Shown: positions 42,453 through 51,857, counted from the first letter of the stretch. The stretch: 64,000 nucleotides of DNA from Pseudomonas sp. M47T1 (GCF_000263855.1 NZ_AJWX01000022.1:1-64000), one strand, 5' to 3'. A program made the numbers and translations. Notes: generated by a model from the sequence alone, not told the origin.

Positions 42453-44396
42453 ATGGGCCAGACTCGTTTTGCCACTGGGCGTCAATTGGATCTGATTTGT
42501 CTGGGACGCCTGGGCGTCGACCTTTATGCCCAGCAGGTAGGGGCCCGGCTGGAGGATGTTGCCAGCTTTGCCAAATACCTGGGCGGCTCGTCCGCCAACA
42601 TTGCCTTTGGCACCGCGAGGCTGGGGCTCAAGTCAGCCATGCTGAGCCGCGTGGGCGATGATCACATGGGCCGCTTCCTGGTGGAGTCGTTGCAGCGTGA
42701 AGGCTGCGACACCCGCGCCATCAAGGTCGACCCCGAGCGCCTCACCGCCATGGTGCTGCTGGGCCTCAAGGACCGCGAAACCTTCCCGCTGGTGTTCTAC
42801 CGCGAAAACTGCGCCGACATGGCCCTGCGCGCCGAAGACGTGCACGAAGACTTCATCGCCTCCAGCAAGGCGCTGCTGATCACCGGCACGCATTTCTCCA
42901 CCGACGGCGTGTACAAGGCCAGCAGCCAGGCGCTGGACTACGCCGAGCGGCACAACGTCAAGCGTATCCTCGACATTGACTACCGCCCCGTGCTCTGGGG
43001 CCTGGCCGGCAAGGCCGATGGCGAGACGCGCTTCGTCGCCGACCAGAAAGTCAGCGCCCATGTACAGCGCATCCTGCCGCGCTTCGATCTGATCGTGGGC
43101 ACCGAAGAAGAATTCCTGATTGCCGGGGGCAGCACTGACCTGCTCACGGCCCTGCGCACCGTGCGCGAACTGAGCACCGCCACCCTGGTGGTGAAACTGG
43201 GCGCCCAGGGCTGCACGGTGATTCACGGGGCCATTGGGGCGCGCCTGGAAGACGGCGACATTCACCCAGGCACCCGGGTTGAAGTGCTCAACGTGCTGGG
43301 CGCCGGCGATGCATTCATGTCGGGCTTTCTCAGTGGTTGGATCAACGAGGCCGACGACGCCCGCTGCTGCCAACTGGCCAATGCCTGCGGTGGCCTGGTG
43401 GTGTCGCGCCACGCCTGCGCGCCAGCCATGCCCACCCCGGCCGAACTGGACTACCTGTTCAACAGCCCGGTGCCCATCACCCGTCCTGACAAGGATGAAA
43501 CCCTGCAGCGCCTGCACCGGGTCACGGTGCCGCGCAAACAGTGGCAGCAACTGTTCATTTTTGCCTTTGACCACCGTGGCCAGTTGGTGGAACTGGCCCA
43601 GCAGGCCGGGCGCGACCTGGGCAGCATTCCGGCGCTCAAGCAGTTGTTCCTGCGTGCCATACAAGAAGTGGAGGGCGACCTGGCCAAGCGTGGCATCGAG
43701 GCCAACGTGGGGCTGCTGGCCGACCAGCGCTTTGGCCAGGACACCCTCAACGCCGCCAGCGGCCGTGGCTGGTGGCTGGCCCGGCCGGTGGAGGTACAGG
43801 GCTCGCGGCCACTGGCGTTCGAACACGGGCGCTCGGTGGCCAGCAACTTGATCACCTGGCCCACCGAACAGATCATCAAGTGCCTGGTGCAGTTCCACCC
43901 CGACGACGAGCCTTTGCTGCGCCTGGAACAGGAAGCGCAGATCCGCGGCCTGTACGAGGCGTCGATTGCCAGTGGCCATGAGTTGCTGCTGGAAATCATC
44001 CCGCCCAAGGACCTGCCCGGCGCCCACCCCGACGTGCTCTACCGTGCCATCAAGCGCCTGTACAACCTGGGCATCTATCCGGCCTGGTGGAAAATCGAAG
44101 CCCAGAGCGCCGAGCAGTGGCAAGCGCTGGACGCCCTGATCAACGAGCGCGACCCCTATTGCCGTGGCGTGGTGCTGCTGGGCCTGAACGCGCCGGCCAG
44201 CGAACTGGCCGAGGGATTTGCCCAGGCCGCTGCGAGCCGTACCTGCCGGGGCTTTGCCGTGGGCCGCACGATTTTCCATGAACCCAGCCGTGCCTGGTTC
44301 CAGGGCGAGATCGACGACGACGCTCTGGTGGCCCAGGTGCGCCAGCGGTTCAGCCAACTGATTGAAGCCTGGCGCTCGGCCCGTCACGGGCGTTGA
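42453..44396 (+). CDS. iolC: 5-dehydro-2-deoxygluconokinase IolC fused to DUF2090 domain
   Basis: 647 residues, AGGAG before ATG. Residues 1-330: PfkB/ribokinase fold (LDLICLGRLGVDLYAQQVGA, FAKYLGGSSANIAFGTARLG, and the catalytic loop NVLGAGDAFMSGFLSG) that phosphorylates 5-dehydro-2-deoxy-D-gluconate. Residues about 345-647: DUF2090 domain (FIFAFDHRGQLVELAQQ, LLLEIIPPKDLPG, YNLGIYPAWWKIEAQ), aldolase-like in appearance, and perhaps supplying the next step (IolJ-type cleavage). First gene of iolC-E-B-A-I-D. Confidence 0.92.
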   Translation: MGQTRFATGRQLDLICLGRLGVDLYAQQVGARLEDVASFAKYLGGSSANIAFGTARLGLKSAMLSRVGDDHMGRFLVESLQREGCDTRAIKVDPERLTAMVLLGLKDRETFPLVFYRENCADMALRAEDVHEDFIASSKALLITGTHFSTDGVYKASSQALDYAERHNVKRILDIDYRPVLWGLAGKADGETRFVADQKVSAHVQRILPRFDLIVGTEEEFLIAGGSTDLLTALRTVRELSTATLVVKLGAQGCTVIHGAIGARLEDGDIHPGTRVEVLNVLGAGDAFMSGFLSGWINEADDARCCQLANACGGLVVSRHACAPAMPTPAELDYLFNSPVPITRPDKDETLQRLHRVTVPRKQWQQLFIFAFDHRGQLVELAQQAGRDLGSIPALKQLFLRAIQEVEGDLAKRGIEANVGLLADQRFGQDTLNAASGRGWWLARPVEVQGSRPLAFEHGRSVASNLITWPTEQIIKCLVQFHPDDEPLLRLEQEAQIRGLYEASIASGHELLLEIIPPKDLPGAHPDVLYRAIKRLYNLGIYPAWWKIEAQSAEQWQALDALINERDPYCRGVVLLGLNAPASELAEGFAQAAASRTCRGFAVGRTIFHEPSRAWFQGEIDDDALVAQVRQRFSQLIEAWRSARHGR

Positions 44397-44430
44397 ACGT
44401 CACCCACTGATAACAACAACAGGTGCAGCC

Positions 44431-45339
44431 ATGCCATCCGCGATTCGTATCGGCATCAACCCGATTTCCTGGAGCAACGACGACCTGCCGTCATTGGGCG
44501 GCGAAACCCCGCTGAGCACTGCGCTCAGCGAAGGCAAGGCCATCGGCTACGAAGGTTTTGAGCTCAACGGCAAATTCCCCAAGGACGCCCAGGGTGTGGC
44601 CCAGGTGCTCAAGCCCTATGACCTGGCGCTGGTGTCGGGTTGGTATTCAGGGCGCCTGGCACGACGCTCGGCGGCGCAAGAAATAGACGCCATCGCCGGC
44701 CACGTGCAACTGCTGGCCGCCAATGGCGCCAACGTACTGGTGTATGGCGAGGTGGCCGACTCCATCCAGGGCAGCCGTATTGCGCTGGTGGAGCGTCCGC
44801 GCTTTCACAGCCAGCAGGCCTGGCAGGACTACGCCGGTAAACTCGACGAGTTGGCCAGTTTCACCCTGGGCCAGGGTGTGCGCTTGGCCTACCATCATCA
44901 TATGGGCGCCTACGTGGAAGCCCCGGGCGACATCGACACGCTGATGGCCCTGACGGGCCCGCAGGTAGGCCTGCTGTTCGACGCCGGCCACTGCTACATG
45001 GGCGGCGGCGAGCCGCTGGCGGTGCTGCGCAAGCACATTGGCCGCGTGTGCCACGTGCACTTCAAGGACGTGCGCAAGCCGGTGGTGCAACTGGCGCGCA
45101 ACAACCTCTGGAGCTTTCCTGACTGCATCGTTAACGGCACCTTTACCGTGCCCGGTGACGGTGACATCGACTTCGCGCCCTTGATCGACGAACTGCTGGC
45201 AGTGGACTACAGCGGCTGGCTGGTGGTGGAGGCCGAGCAGGACCCGGCGGTGGCCCCCAGCTATTTCTACGCCAAGAAAGGCTACGACACCCTGAGCGCC
45301 TTGCTCGCCCAGGCCCGGCAACGGAGGAGTGCAGCATGA
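44431..45339 (+). CDS. iolE: Myo-inosose-2 dehydratase
   Basis: 302 residues from ATG 44431; the frame extends upstream but that start is better placed after iolC, with CAGGTG about 8 bases before it. TIM-barrel family: IGINPISWSNDDLPSLGG at the start (diagnostic), EGFELNGKFPKD, LAYHHHMGAYVEAPGDIDTL, LLFDAGHCYMGGGEPL, CHVHFKDVRKPVV, and WLVVEAEQDPAVAPSYFYAK at the end. Converts 2-keto-myo-inositol to 3D-trihydroxycyclohexane-1,2-dione. Overlaps iolB by four bases. Confidence 0.94.
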   Translation: MPSAIRIGINPISWSNDDLPSLGGETPLSTALSEGKAIGYEGFELNGKFPKDAQGVAQVLKPYDLALVSGWYSGRLARRSAAQEIDAIAGHVQLLAANGANVLVYGEVADSIQGSRIALVERPRFHSQQAWQDYAGKLDELASFTLGQGVRLAYHHHMGAYVEAPGDIDTLMALTGPQVGLLFDAGHCYMGGGEPLAVLRKHIGRVCHVHFKDVRKPVVQLARNNLWSFPDCIVNGTFTVPGDGDIDFAPLIDELLAVDYSGWLVVEAEQDPAVAPSYFYAKKGYDTLSALLAQARQRRSAA

Positions 45340-46145
45340 GCCTGTTGGTCAAGAGTCACAAACAGGGCCAGGAGATGGTCCGTCTGGCAGACGGCGCCCT
45401 GGAGTACGTGGGCTTCAGCGCCCACCGCCTGAGCATCGGCGAAAGCCTGCCGCTCAACGCCGGCAGTCAGGAGTTGTGCGTGGTGATACTCACCGGCCGC
45501 GCCAGCCTGGCCGGCGAGGCACCGGTGCAGGGCAGTTTCAGCTGGGACAACCTGGGCCAGCGCCATTCGGTGTTCGAAGACGCATCGCCCTGGGCGGTGT
45601 ACCTGCCCAGCGGCTGCCAGGCCCGTTTGCAAGCCCTCAGCGACATGCAGGTGGCCGTGTGCGCCGCCCCCGGTGCACCGGCCGGTACCCTGGCCGCGCG
45701 GCTCATCACCCCGCAAAGCATGAAGCGCAGCACCCGTGGCAAGGGCGCCAACACGCGTTATGTGTGCGACATATTGCCCGACACCGAGACCGCTCACTCC
45801 CTGCTGGTGGTGGAAGTACGCACGCCGTCCGGCCACAGTTCCAGCTACCCGCCGCACAAGCACGACCGCGACGCGCTGCCTGCCGAGAGCTTTCTGGAAG
45901 AGACCTACTACCACCAGATCAACCCGCCCCAGGGCTTCATTTTCCAGCGCGTGTACACCGACGACCGGCGTATCGACCAGGCCATGGCCGTGGAAAACAA
46001 CGACCTGGTGGTGGTGCCCGAGGGCTACCACCCGGTGAGCGTGCCGTACGGCTACGAAAGCTATTACCTCAACGTCATGGCCGGCCCCAAGCGCGTCTGG
46101 CAGTTCCACAACGACCCGCAGCATGAGTGGCTGCTGGACCTCTGA
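45336..46145 (+). CDS. iolB: 5-deoxy-glucuronate isomerase
   Basis: 269 residues; ATG overlaps the iolE stop, AGGAG nearby. Bicupin enzyme converting 5-deoxy-D-glucuronate to 5-dehydro-2-deoxygluconate. Motifs: YVGFSAHRLSIGESLPLN, VVVEVRTPSGHSSSYPPHKH with the metal His pair, ALPAESFLEETYYHQINPPQ, GFIFQRVYTDDRRIDQAM, and VPEGYHPVSVPYGYESYYL. Second cupin His/Glu ligands are all present. Normal length. Confidence 0.95.
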   Translation: MSLLVKSHKQGQEMVRLADGALEYVGFSAHRLSIGESLPLNAGSQELCVVILTGRASLAGEAPVQGSFSWDNLGQRHSVFEDASPWAVYLPSGCQARLQALSDMQVAVCAAPGAPAGTLAARLITPQSMKRSTRGKGANTRYVCDILPDTETAHSLLVVEVRTPSGHSSSYPPHKHDRDALPAESFLEETYYHQINPPQGFIFQRVYTDDRRIDQAMAVENNDLVVVPEGYHPVSVPYGYESYYLNVMAGPKRVWQFHNDPQHEWLLDL

Positions 46146-46168
46146 CTTTTCAGCACAAGAGAATTTCC

Positions 46169-47668
46169 ATGAGCGACGTTTCCGTGATCGGCCACTACTT
46201 GCACGGCCGCCTCAATACCGACGCCGAGCGCCACAGCCCGGTCTACAACCCGGCCACCGGCGAGGTGCAGGGGCAGGTTGCGCTGGCCAGCGTGCACACC
46301 GTGGAGGCCGCCGTGGCCTCGGCAAAAAACGCTTTTCCGGCCTGGGCCGAGCAGTCGAGCCTGCGCCGCGCGCGTATCCTTTTCAAGTTCAAGGAACTGC
46401 TGGACCAGCACCATGACGAGCTGGCCACGCTGATTTGCCGTGAACACGGCAAGGTGTTCTCCGACGCCCGTGGCGAGGTCACCCGCGGCATCGAGATTGT
46501 CGAGTTCGCCTGCGGCGCCCCCAGCCTGTTGCAGACCTCGTTCAGCGACAACATCGGCGGCGGCATCGACAACTGGAACCTGCGCCAGCCCTTGGGCGTA
46601 TGCGCCGGGGTCACGCCATTCAATTTCCCGGTGATGGTGCCGTTGTGGATGATTCCCATGGCGTTGGTCACCGGTAACTGTTTTGTGCTCAAACCGTCGG
46701 AACGCGACCCCAGCGCCAGCCTGCTCATGGCCCGGCTGCTGACCGAGGCCGGCTTGCCCGATGGCGTATTCAATGTGGTGCAGGGCGACAAGGCGGCGGT
46801 GGACGCGCTGTTGCAGCACCCCGACGTGGAAGCGATTTCCTTTGTCGGCTCCACGCCGATTGCCGAATACATTCACCGCCAGGCCAGCGAGCGCGGCAAG
46901 CGCGTGCAGGCCTTGGGCGGCGCCAAGAACCACATGATCGTGATGCCTGACGCCGACCTTGACCAGGCCGCCGACGCCTTGATGGGCGCCGCCTTCGGCT
47001 CGGCCGGCGAGCGCTGCATGGCCATTTCCATTGCCGTGGCGGTGGGCGATGTGGGCGATAAGCTGGTGGAAAAACTGCTACCGCGCATTGACCGCCTCAA
47101 GGTGGGCAACGGCCTGGACACCAGTAGCGAAATGGGCCCGCTGGTGACCGCCGAACACAAGGCCAAGGTCGAAGGCTTCATTGCCGAAGGCGTAGCCCAG
47201 GGCGCGCAGTTGCTGGTGGATGGCCGTGGCCTGCAGGTGCCGGGCGCCGAACAGGGCTTCTTCGTGGGGGCCACGCTGTTCGATGGCGTGACCACCGACA
47301 TGAGCATCTACCGCCAGGAAATCTTCGGGCCGGTGCTGGGCATCATTCGCGTGCCGGACTTTGCCACCGCCGTGGAGCTGATCAACGCCCACGAATTTGG
47401 CAACGGCGTGTCCTGTTTCACCAGCGACGGCGGTATCGCCCGGGCGTTTGCGCGCACCATCAAGGTGGGCATGGTCGGCATCAACGTGCCGATTCCGGTG
47501 CCCATGGCCTGGCATTCGTTCGGCGGCTGGAAGCGCTCGCTATTTGGCGACCACCATGCCTACGGCGAGGAAGGCCTGCGCTTCTACAGCCGCTACAAGA
47601 GCGTGATGCAGCGCTGGCCCGACAGCATCGCCAAGGGTGCCGAGTTCAGCATGCCCACCGCCAAATAA
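46169..47668 (+). CDS. iolA: (Methyl)malonate-semialdehyde dehydrogenase, CoA-acylating
   Basis: 499 residues from ATG 46169. Aldehyde dehydrogenase of the MmsA/IolA class: GVTPFNFPVMVPLWMIPMAL, FVLKPSERDPSASLLMARLL, FVGSTPIAEYIHRQASERG, and FGSAGERCMAISIAVAVGD with catalytic Cys283. The MmsA-type block PMAWHSFGGWKRSLFGDHHA is near the end. In the inositol route it turns malonate semialdehyde into acetyl-CoA and CO2. A homologue for valine breakdown is probably elsewhere. The following gap contains a REP hairpin, so downstream genes may have lower expression. Confidence 0.92.
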   Translation: MSDVSVIGHYLHGRLNTDAERHSPVYNPATGEVQGQVALASVHTVEAAVASAKNAFPAWAEQSSLRRARILFKFKELLDQHHDELATLICREHGKVFSDARGEVTRGIEIVEFACGAPSLLQTSFSDNIGGGIDNWNLRQPLGVCAGVTPFNFPVMVPLWMIPMALVTGNCFVLKPSERDPSASLLMARLLTEAGLPDGVFNVVQGDKAAVDALLQHPDVEAISFVGSTPIAEYIHRQASERGKRVQALGGAKNHMIVMPDADLDQAADALMGAAFGSAGERCMAISIAVAVGDVGDKLVEKLLPRIDRLKVGNGLDTSSEMGPLVTAEHKAKVEGFIAEGVAQGAQLLVDGRGLQVPGAEQGFFVGATLFDGVTTDMSIYRQEIFGPVLGIIRVPDFATAVELINAHEFGNGVSCFTSDGGIARAFARTIKVGMVGINVPIPVPMAWHSFGGWKRSLFGDHHAYGEEGLRFYSRYKSVMQRWPDSIAKGAEFSMPTAK

Positions 47669-47687
47669 CCCTCTTTGTTGGCCACTG

Positions 47688-47753
47688 TGCAGGAGCTGGC
47701 TTGCCCGCGAGCTTTTGGGCCTTACAGCTCGCTGGCAAGCTGGCTCCCACAGG
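47688..47753. repeat. Inverted REP pair inside the iol operon
   Basis: caggagctggcttgcccgcg facing gctggcaagctggctcccac, between iolA and iolI. Confidence 0.85.
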
Positions 47754-47777
47754 GTGGAATGACCTTACTGGAGAACA

Positions 47778-48677
47778 ATGACAATGCGCCAACCCCTGCG
47801 TTTCGCCCTTAACCGCATGGTAGCCCCCCACCTGCCGCTGGCGGATTTCATCCAGCTGGCCGTGGCCCTCAAGGCTGATGCCATCGAGATTCGCAACGAC
47901 CTCAAAGGCGTGGAAATCGAAGACGGCACGCCGCCACAAACCGTGCGCGAACTGTGTGCCGCCAAGGGCATCAAGGTGCTGTCGATCAACGCCTTGTACC
48001 CCTTCGATGTGTGGAATGACCAGCGTCGCGACCAGGCCTTGAAGCTGGCCGCCTATGCCCGTGACTGTGGCGCCCAGGGTGTGGTGCTGTGCCCCTTCAA
48101 CGAACCCGACACCCGCAGCGCCGCCGAACGCGCGGCGGGGCTGCGCACCGCCCTGAGCGCCTTGGCGCCGATTCTGCGCGAGCACGGCTTGCTGGGCTTC
48201 GTCGAGCCCCTGGGTTTCGAGCAATCGGCGCTGCGCCGCAAGCGTCCGGCGGTGGAAGCGATCAAGGCCATCGGCGGGCTGGATGTGTTCCGGCTGGTGC
48301 ACGACACCTTCCACCATCACCTGGCCGCCGAGCAAGAGTTCTTCCCGGCGCTGACTGGGTTGGTGCACATCAGCGGCGTGGAAGACGGCCAGGCGCCCTT
48401 GAACAGCATTCGCGACGGCCACCGGGTGCTGATCGGCGATGCCGACATCCTCGGCAACGCCGCGCAGATCGACAGCCTGCTCAGCAGCGGCTATGACGGT
48501 TACGTGTCATGGGAACCGTTTGCCGACAGCGTGCATGGTTTGCCCGATATCCAGCAGGCGCTGGGCCAGAGCATGGCGTACCTCAGTAGACAAGTTGCTT
48601 CGGTTTACGCTGGGGACATTCAGCGCAGCGCAGAGCCTGCGCTGCCTGCGGCAGCGGCTACACAGTTACTGCATTGA
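47778..48677 (+). CDS. iolI: 2-keto-myo-inositol isomerase-like TIM-barrel protein
   Basis: 299 residues from ATG 47778 (GGAG just before); ATG 47784 is an alternative. Xylose-isomerase-like barrel: ALNRMVAPHLPLADFIQLAV at the start, DAIEIRNDLKGVEIEDGTP, LGFVEPLGFEQSALRRK, VHDTFHHHLAAEQEFFP, VHISGVEDGQAPLNSIRDGH, SWEPFADSVHG. IolI interconverts 2-keto-myo-inositol and 1-keto-D-chiro-inositol. The last 25 or so residues (after YLSRQVASVYAG) are encoded by a REP element and replace the normal C-terminal end. Confidence 0.85.
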   Translation: MTMRQPLRFALNRMVAPHLPLADFIQLAVALKADAIEIRNDLKGVEIEDGTPPQTVRELCAAKGIKVLSINALYPFDVWNDQRRDQALKLAAYARDCGAQGVVLCPFNEPDTRSAAERAAGLRTALSALAPILREHGLLGFVEPLGFEQSALRRKRPAVEAIKAIGGLDVFRLVHDTFHHHLAAEQEFFPALTGLVHISGVEDGQAPLNSIRDGHRVLIGDADILGNAAQIDSLLSSGYDGYVSWEPFADSVHGLPDIQQALGQSMAYLSRQVASVYAGDIQRSAEPALPAAAATQLLH

Positions 48678-48700
48678 CACTAGGCTGCGCTGGCCCCGAA
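48620..48700. repeat. REP element overlapping the 3' end of iolI
   Basis: cagcgcagcgcagagcctgc, gcggcagcggctacacag and gctgcgctggcccc hairpin arms span the last codons of iolI and the gap to iolD. Confidence 0.65.
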
Positions 48701-48739
48701 GCCCGGCCACCTCCATGACGAATAATAAAAGGTGCAAGC

Positions 48740-50677
48740 ATGAGCACGACACGATTGACCATGGCCCAGGCCCTGGTGCGCTTCCTGGACAATCAATACA
48801 TTGAAGTCGACGGCGTGCAGAGCAAGTTCGTCGAAGGCGTATTTACCATTTTTGGCCACGGCAACGTGCTGGGGCTGGGCCAGGCGCTGGAGCAGGACAG
48901 CGGCCAATTGGTGGTGCACCAGGGCCGCAACGAGCAGGGCATGGCCCATGCGGCCATCGGCTTTGCCAAGCAGCACCTGCGCCGCAAGATTTACGCCTGC
49001 ACCTCGTCGGTAGGCCCTGGTGCTGCGAACATGCTGACCGCGGCGGCCACCGCTACCGCCAACCGCATTCCGCTGCTGTTGCTGCCCGGTGATGTCTACG
49101 CCAGCCGCCAGCCCGACCCGGTGTTGCAGCAGATCGAACAGTTCCATGACCTGAGCATCAGCACCAACGATGCCTTCAAGGCCGTGAGCAAATACTGGGA
49201 CCGCATCAATCGCCCCGAGCAATTGATCAGCGCCGCCCTGCAAGCCATGCGCGTGTTGACCGACCCGGCCGAAACCGGTGCGGTGACCTTGGCCTTGCCC
49301 CAGGACGTGCAGGCCGAGGCCCATGACTACCCCGACAGCTTCCTGGCCCGCCGCGTGCACCGCCTCGACCGCCGGCCGCCGGTGGAGGCGGTTATCGCCG
49401 AGGCCGCCGCATTGCTGGCGGGCAAGCGCAAGCCATTGATCATCTGTGGCGGCGGGGTCAAGTACGCAGGCGCCGGCGACACCTTGCAGGCGTTCGCCGA
49501 GCGCTTCGACATCCCCTTCGCCGAAACCCAGGCCGGCAAGGGCGCTATCGTCTCCAGTCACCCGCTGAACGTGGGCGGCATCGGTGAAACCGGCTGCCTG
49601 GCGGCCAACCTGTTGGCGCTTGAGGCTGACCTGATCATCGGCATTGGCACCCGCTACACCGACTTCACCACCGCCTCGAAATGGCTGTACCAGAACCCCG
49701 AGGTGCAGTTCCTCAACCTCAACGTCAACGGCGCCGACGTGCTCAAGCTCGATGCCGTGCAGGTGCAGGCCGACGCCAAGCTGGCCTTGCAGCAATTGGC
49801 CGAACCCCTGGCTCGCCAAGGCTATCGCGCCGGTTGGGGTCACCAGGTGATCGAGGCGCGCGGGCAGTTTCATGCCGAGGTGGAACGGGTGTACAGCGCC
49901 GAATACCGCCATGAGGATTTCGTCCCGGAAATCGCCGACCACATGGACCCGGCAGTGCTGCGCGAATTCATCGAGATGACCGGTTCGGTACTCACCCAAA
50001 GCCAGGTGCTGGGCGTGCTCAACCGCGAGCTTGAGGCCAGTGCGGTGATTGTCGCCGCGGCGGGCAGCCTGCCGGGAGACTTGCAGCGCGTGTGGCAAAC
50101 CCGCAGCGTCAACAGCTACCACGTGGAATACGGTTATTCGTGCATGGGTTATGAGGTGAACGCGGCCTTGGGCGTGAAGCTTGCGGAGCCGGCGCGCGAG
50201 GTGTACGCGCTGGTGGGCGATGGTTCCTACCTGATGCTGCATTCGGAACTGGCCACCTCCATCCAGGAGCGGCGCAAGATTAACGTGTTGTTGCTGGACA
50301 ACATGACCTTTGGCTGCATCAATAATTTGCAGATGGAACACGGCATGGACAGCTTCGGCACCGAGTTCCGCTACCGCAACCCCGAAACCGGGCGCCTGGA
50401 CGGCGGCTTCGTACCGGTGGACTTTGCCATGAGCGCGGCGGCCTATGGCTGCAAGACCTACAAGGTCAACACCCTTGAGCAACTGCACGCCGCCTTGCGC
50501 GATGCGCGCGAGCAAACGGTGTCGACGCTGATCGACATCAAGGTCTTGCCCAAGACCATGATCCACAAATACCTGTCGTGGTGGCGGGTGGGCGTGGCCG
50601 AGGTCTCCACCAGCGCGCGCACGGCCGAGGTCAAGCGCGTGCTTGATGAGCGTCTGGCGCAAGCACGCCAGTACTAG
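48740..50677 (+). CDS. iolD: 3D-(3,5/4)-trihydroxycyclohexane-1,2-dione hydrolase
   Basis: 645 residues. Thiamine-diphosphate enzyme that opens the inositol ring to 5-deoxy-glucuronate. N-terminal Pyr domain (TLAQALVRFLDNQY-like start, FGHGNVLGLGQALEQDSGQL, VVHQGRNEQGMAHAAIGFAK with the ThDP-activating Glu), middle domain, and C-terminal PP domain (YGYSCMGYEVNAALGVKLA, LVGDGSYLMLHSELATSIQE, and NVLLLDNMTFGCINNLQMEH). Full length for IolD. Preceded by AAAGGTG; separated from iolI by a REP remnant. Confidence 0.94.
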   Translation: MSTTRLTMAQALVRFLDNQYIEVDGVQSKFVEGVFTIFGHGNVLGLGQALEQDSGQLVVHQGRNEQGMAHAAIGFAKQHLRRKIYACTSSVGPGAANMLTAAATATANRIPLLLLPGDVYASRQPDPVLQQIEQFHDLSISTNDAFKAVSKYWDRINRPEQLISAALQAMRVLTDPAETGAVTLALPQDVQAEAHDYPDSFLARRVHRLDRRPPVEAVIAEAAALLAGKRKPLIICGGGVKYAGAGDTLQAFAERFDIPFAETQAGKGAIVSSHPLNVGGIGETGCLAANLLALEADLIIGIGTRYTDFTTASKWLYQNPEVQFLNLNVNGADVLKLDAVQVQADAKLALQQLAEPLARQGYRAGWGHQVIEARGQFHAEVERVYSAEYRHEDFVPEIADHMDPAVLREFIEMTGSVLTQSQVLGVLNRELEASAVIVAAAGSLPGDLQRVWQTRSVNSYHVEYGYSCMGYEVNAALGVKLAEPAREVYALVGDGSYLMLHSELATSIQERRKINVLLLDNMTFGCINNLQMEHGMDSFGTEFRYRNPETGRLDGGFVPVDFAMSAAAYGCKTYKVNTLEQLHAALRDAREQTVSTLIDIKVLPKTMIHKYLSWWRVGVAEVSTSARTAEVKRVLDERLAQARQY

Positions 50678-50681
50678 GTGG

Positions 50682-50748
50682 TGTGGGCGCTGGCTTGCGA
50701 GCAAGCCTATTGGCCCCAGCAGCTCGCTGGCAAGCCAGCTCCCGCAGG
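50682..50748. repeat. Inverted REP pair after iolD
   Basis: gtgtgggcgctggcttgcga facing gctggcaagccagctcccgc between iolD and the dehydrogenase gene. Confidence 0.85.
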
Positions 50749-50809
50749 GAGGTAAGGCTGAGTTCGATGGTTCATCCGGAGCCTTAATCGCGATACGGGA
50801 GAAACGATC

Positions 50810-51844
50810 ATGCGGATAGGATTGGTGGGGTACGGCCGTGGTGGCCGGGTCTTTCATGCACCGCTGCTGGCCAGCCTGGCGGACGCCACCTGGGTAGGCG
50901 TGGTGACGCGTTCGGCCGAGCGGCGGGCGCAATTGGCCATCGACTTTCCCGGGGTGCCGGCTTTCGACAGCCTGGCGCAACTGGTGGAGGCGGGCGTGGA
51001 CGCGGTGGTGATTTCCACCTCGCTCAAGGGCCGCCCCGGGCTCGTGCTGGAGGCCATCGAGCATGGCGTGGCGGTGGTCAGCGACAAGCCGTTTGCCGCC
51101 GACGCCGATCAGGCCCGGGTGCTGGTGCAAGCCGCCGAACGCCAGGGCGTGCCCATCAGCGTGTACCAGAACCGGCGCTGGGACTCGGACTTTCTGACCG
51201 TGCGCAAGCTGCTCGACAGCGGCGTGCTGGGCCACGTGCACCGCTTCGAGTCAGCCATGGAGCGCTTCGAACCCGACAGCGTGGGCAATGAAAGCGGCGG
51301 TGGCTGGCTGCGCGACCTGGGCAGCCACCTGGTGGACCAGGCGCTGCAATTGTTCGGGCCGGTGACCCAGGTGTACGCCGAGCTTGAGCAACAAGCGCAA
51401 TTCACCGTCGACCATGGCTTCTTCGTCTCCCTGACCCACGCCAGCGGGGTGGTCAGCCACCTCTACGGCCACGCGTTGCAAAGCGCGCCGCGGCCGCGCT
51501 TCCGGGTCAGCGGCGAGCATGGCAGCTACAGCGTGGACGGTCTGGACGTGCAGAGCGAGCAGGCCGAGGCCGGGCTCACGCCTGCCAGTGCTGGCGGCAG
51601 TTGGGGCGTGGAGGAGCATCGGCGCTGGGGCTGGTTTGAACAGGGTGGGGAGCGCGAGAAAGTGCCCTCTGAACGGGGCGACTGGCCGCAGTTCTACCAC
51701 CAGTTGCAAGCCGCCGTGGATCAAGGCGAGGCGCTGCCGGTGGACGCCTGGGACGCGGTGCAGGCATTGGTGGTGCTTGACGCTGCCCGGCTTAGCGCCA
51801 GGCGCCACGAGGTAGTCACACTGGAGGCTGCAAATAAATTCTAA
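50810..51844 (+). CDS. Gfo/Idh/MocA oxidoreductase, probable scyllo-inositol dehydrogenase type
   Basis: 344 residues, GGGAG before ATG. Rossmann start MRIGLVGYGRGGRVFHAPLL, then VDAVVISTSLKGRPGLVLEA, VVSDKPFAADADQARVLV (the catalytic Lys of the K-P motif), QNRRWDSDFLTVRKLLDSG, and GGGWLRDLGSHLVDQALQLF with the D...H pair. The GYG..G..FHAPL start is that of the YdgJ/IolW class (NADP-linked scyllo-inosose reduction), not of classical IolG. It may be the enzyme that brings inositol isomers into the pathway; activity on myo-inositol is not proven. Followed by the importer genes. Confidence 0.82.
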   Translation: MRIGLVGYGRGGRVFHAPLLASLADATWVGVVTRSAERRAQLAIDFPGVPAFDSLAQLVEAGVDAVVISTSLKGRPGLVLEAIEHGVAVVSDKPFAADADQARVLVQAAERQGVPISVYQNRRWDSDFLTVRKLLDSGVLGHVHRFESAMERFEPDSVGNESGGGWLRDLGSHLVDQALQLFGPVTQVYAELEQQAQFTVDHGFFVSLTHASGVVSHLYGHALQSAPRPRFRVSGEHGSYSVDGLDVQSEQAEAGLTPASAGGSWGVEEHRRWGWFEQGGEREKVPSERGDWPQFYHQLQAAVDQGEALPVDAWDAVQALVVLDAARLSARRHEVVTLEAANKF

Positions 51845-51857
51845 TTTAATTTGATAT

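Noticed and set aside
48680..51241. 853-codon minus-strand open frame
   Set aside because: Antisense to iolD and the dehydrogenase; typical open antisense frame in high-GC Pseudomonas DNA.
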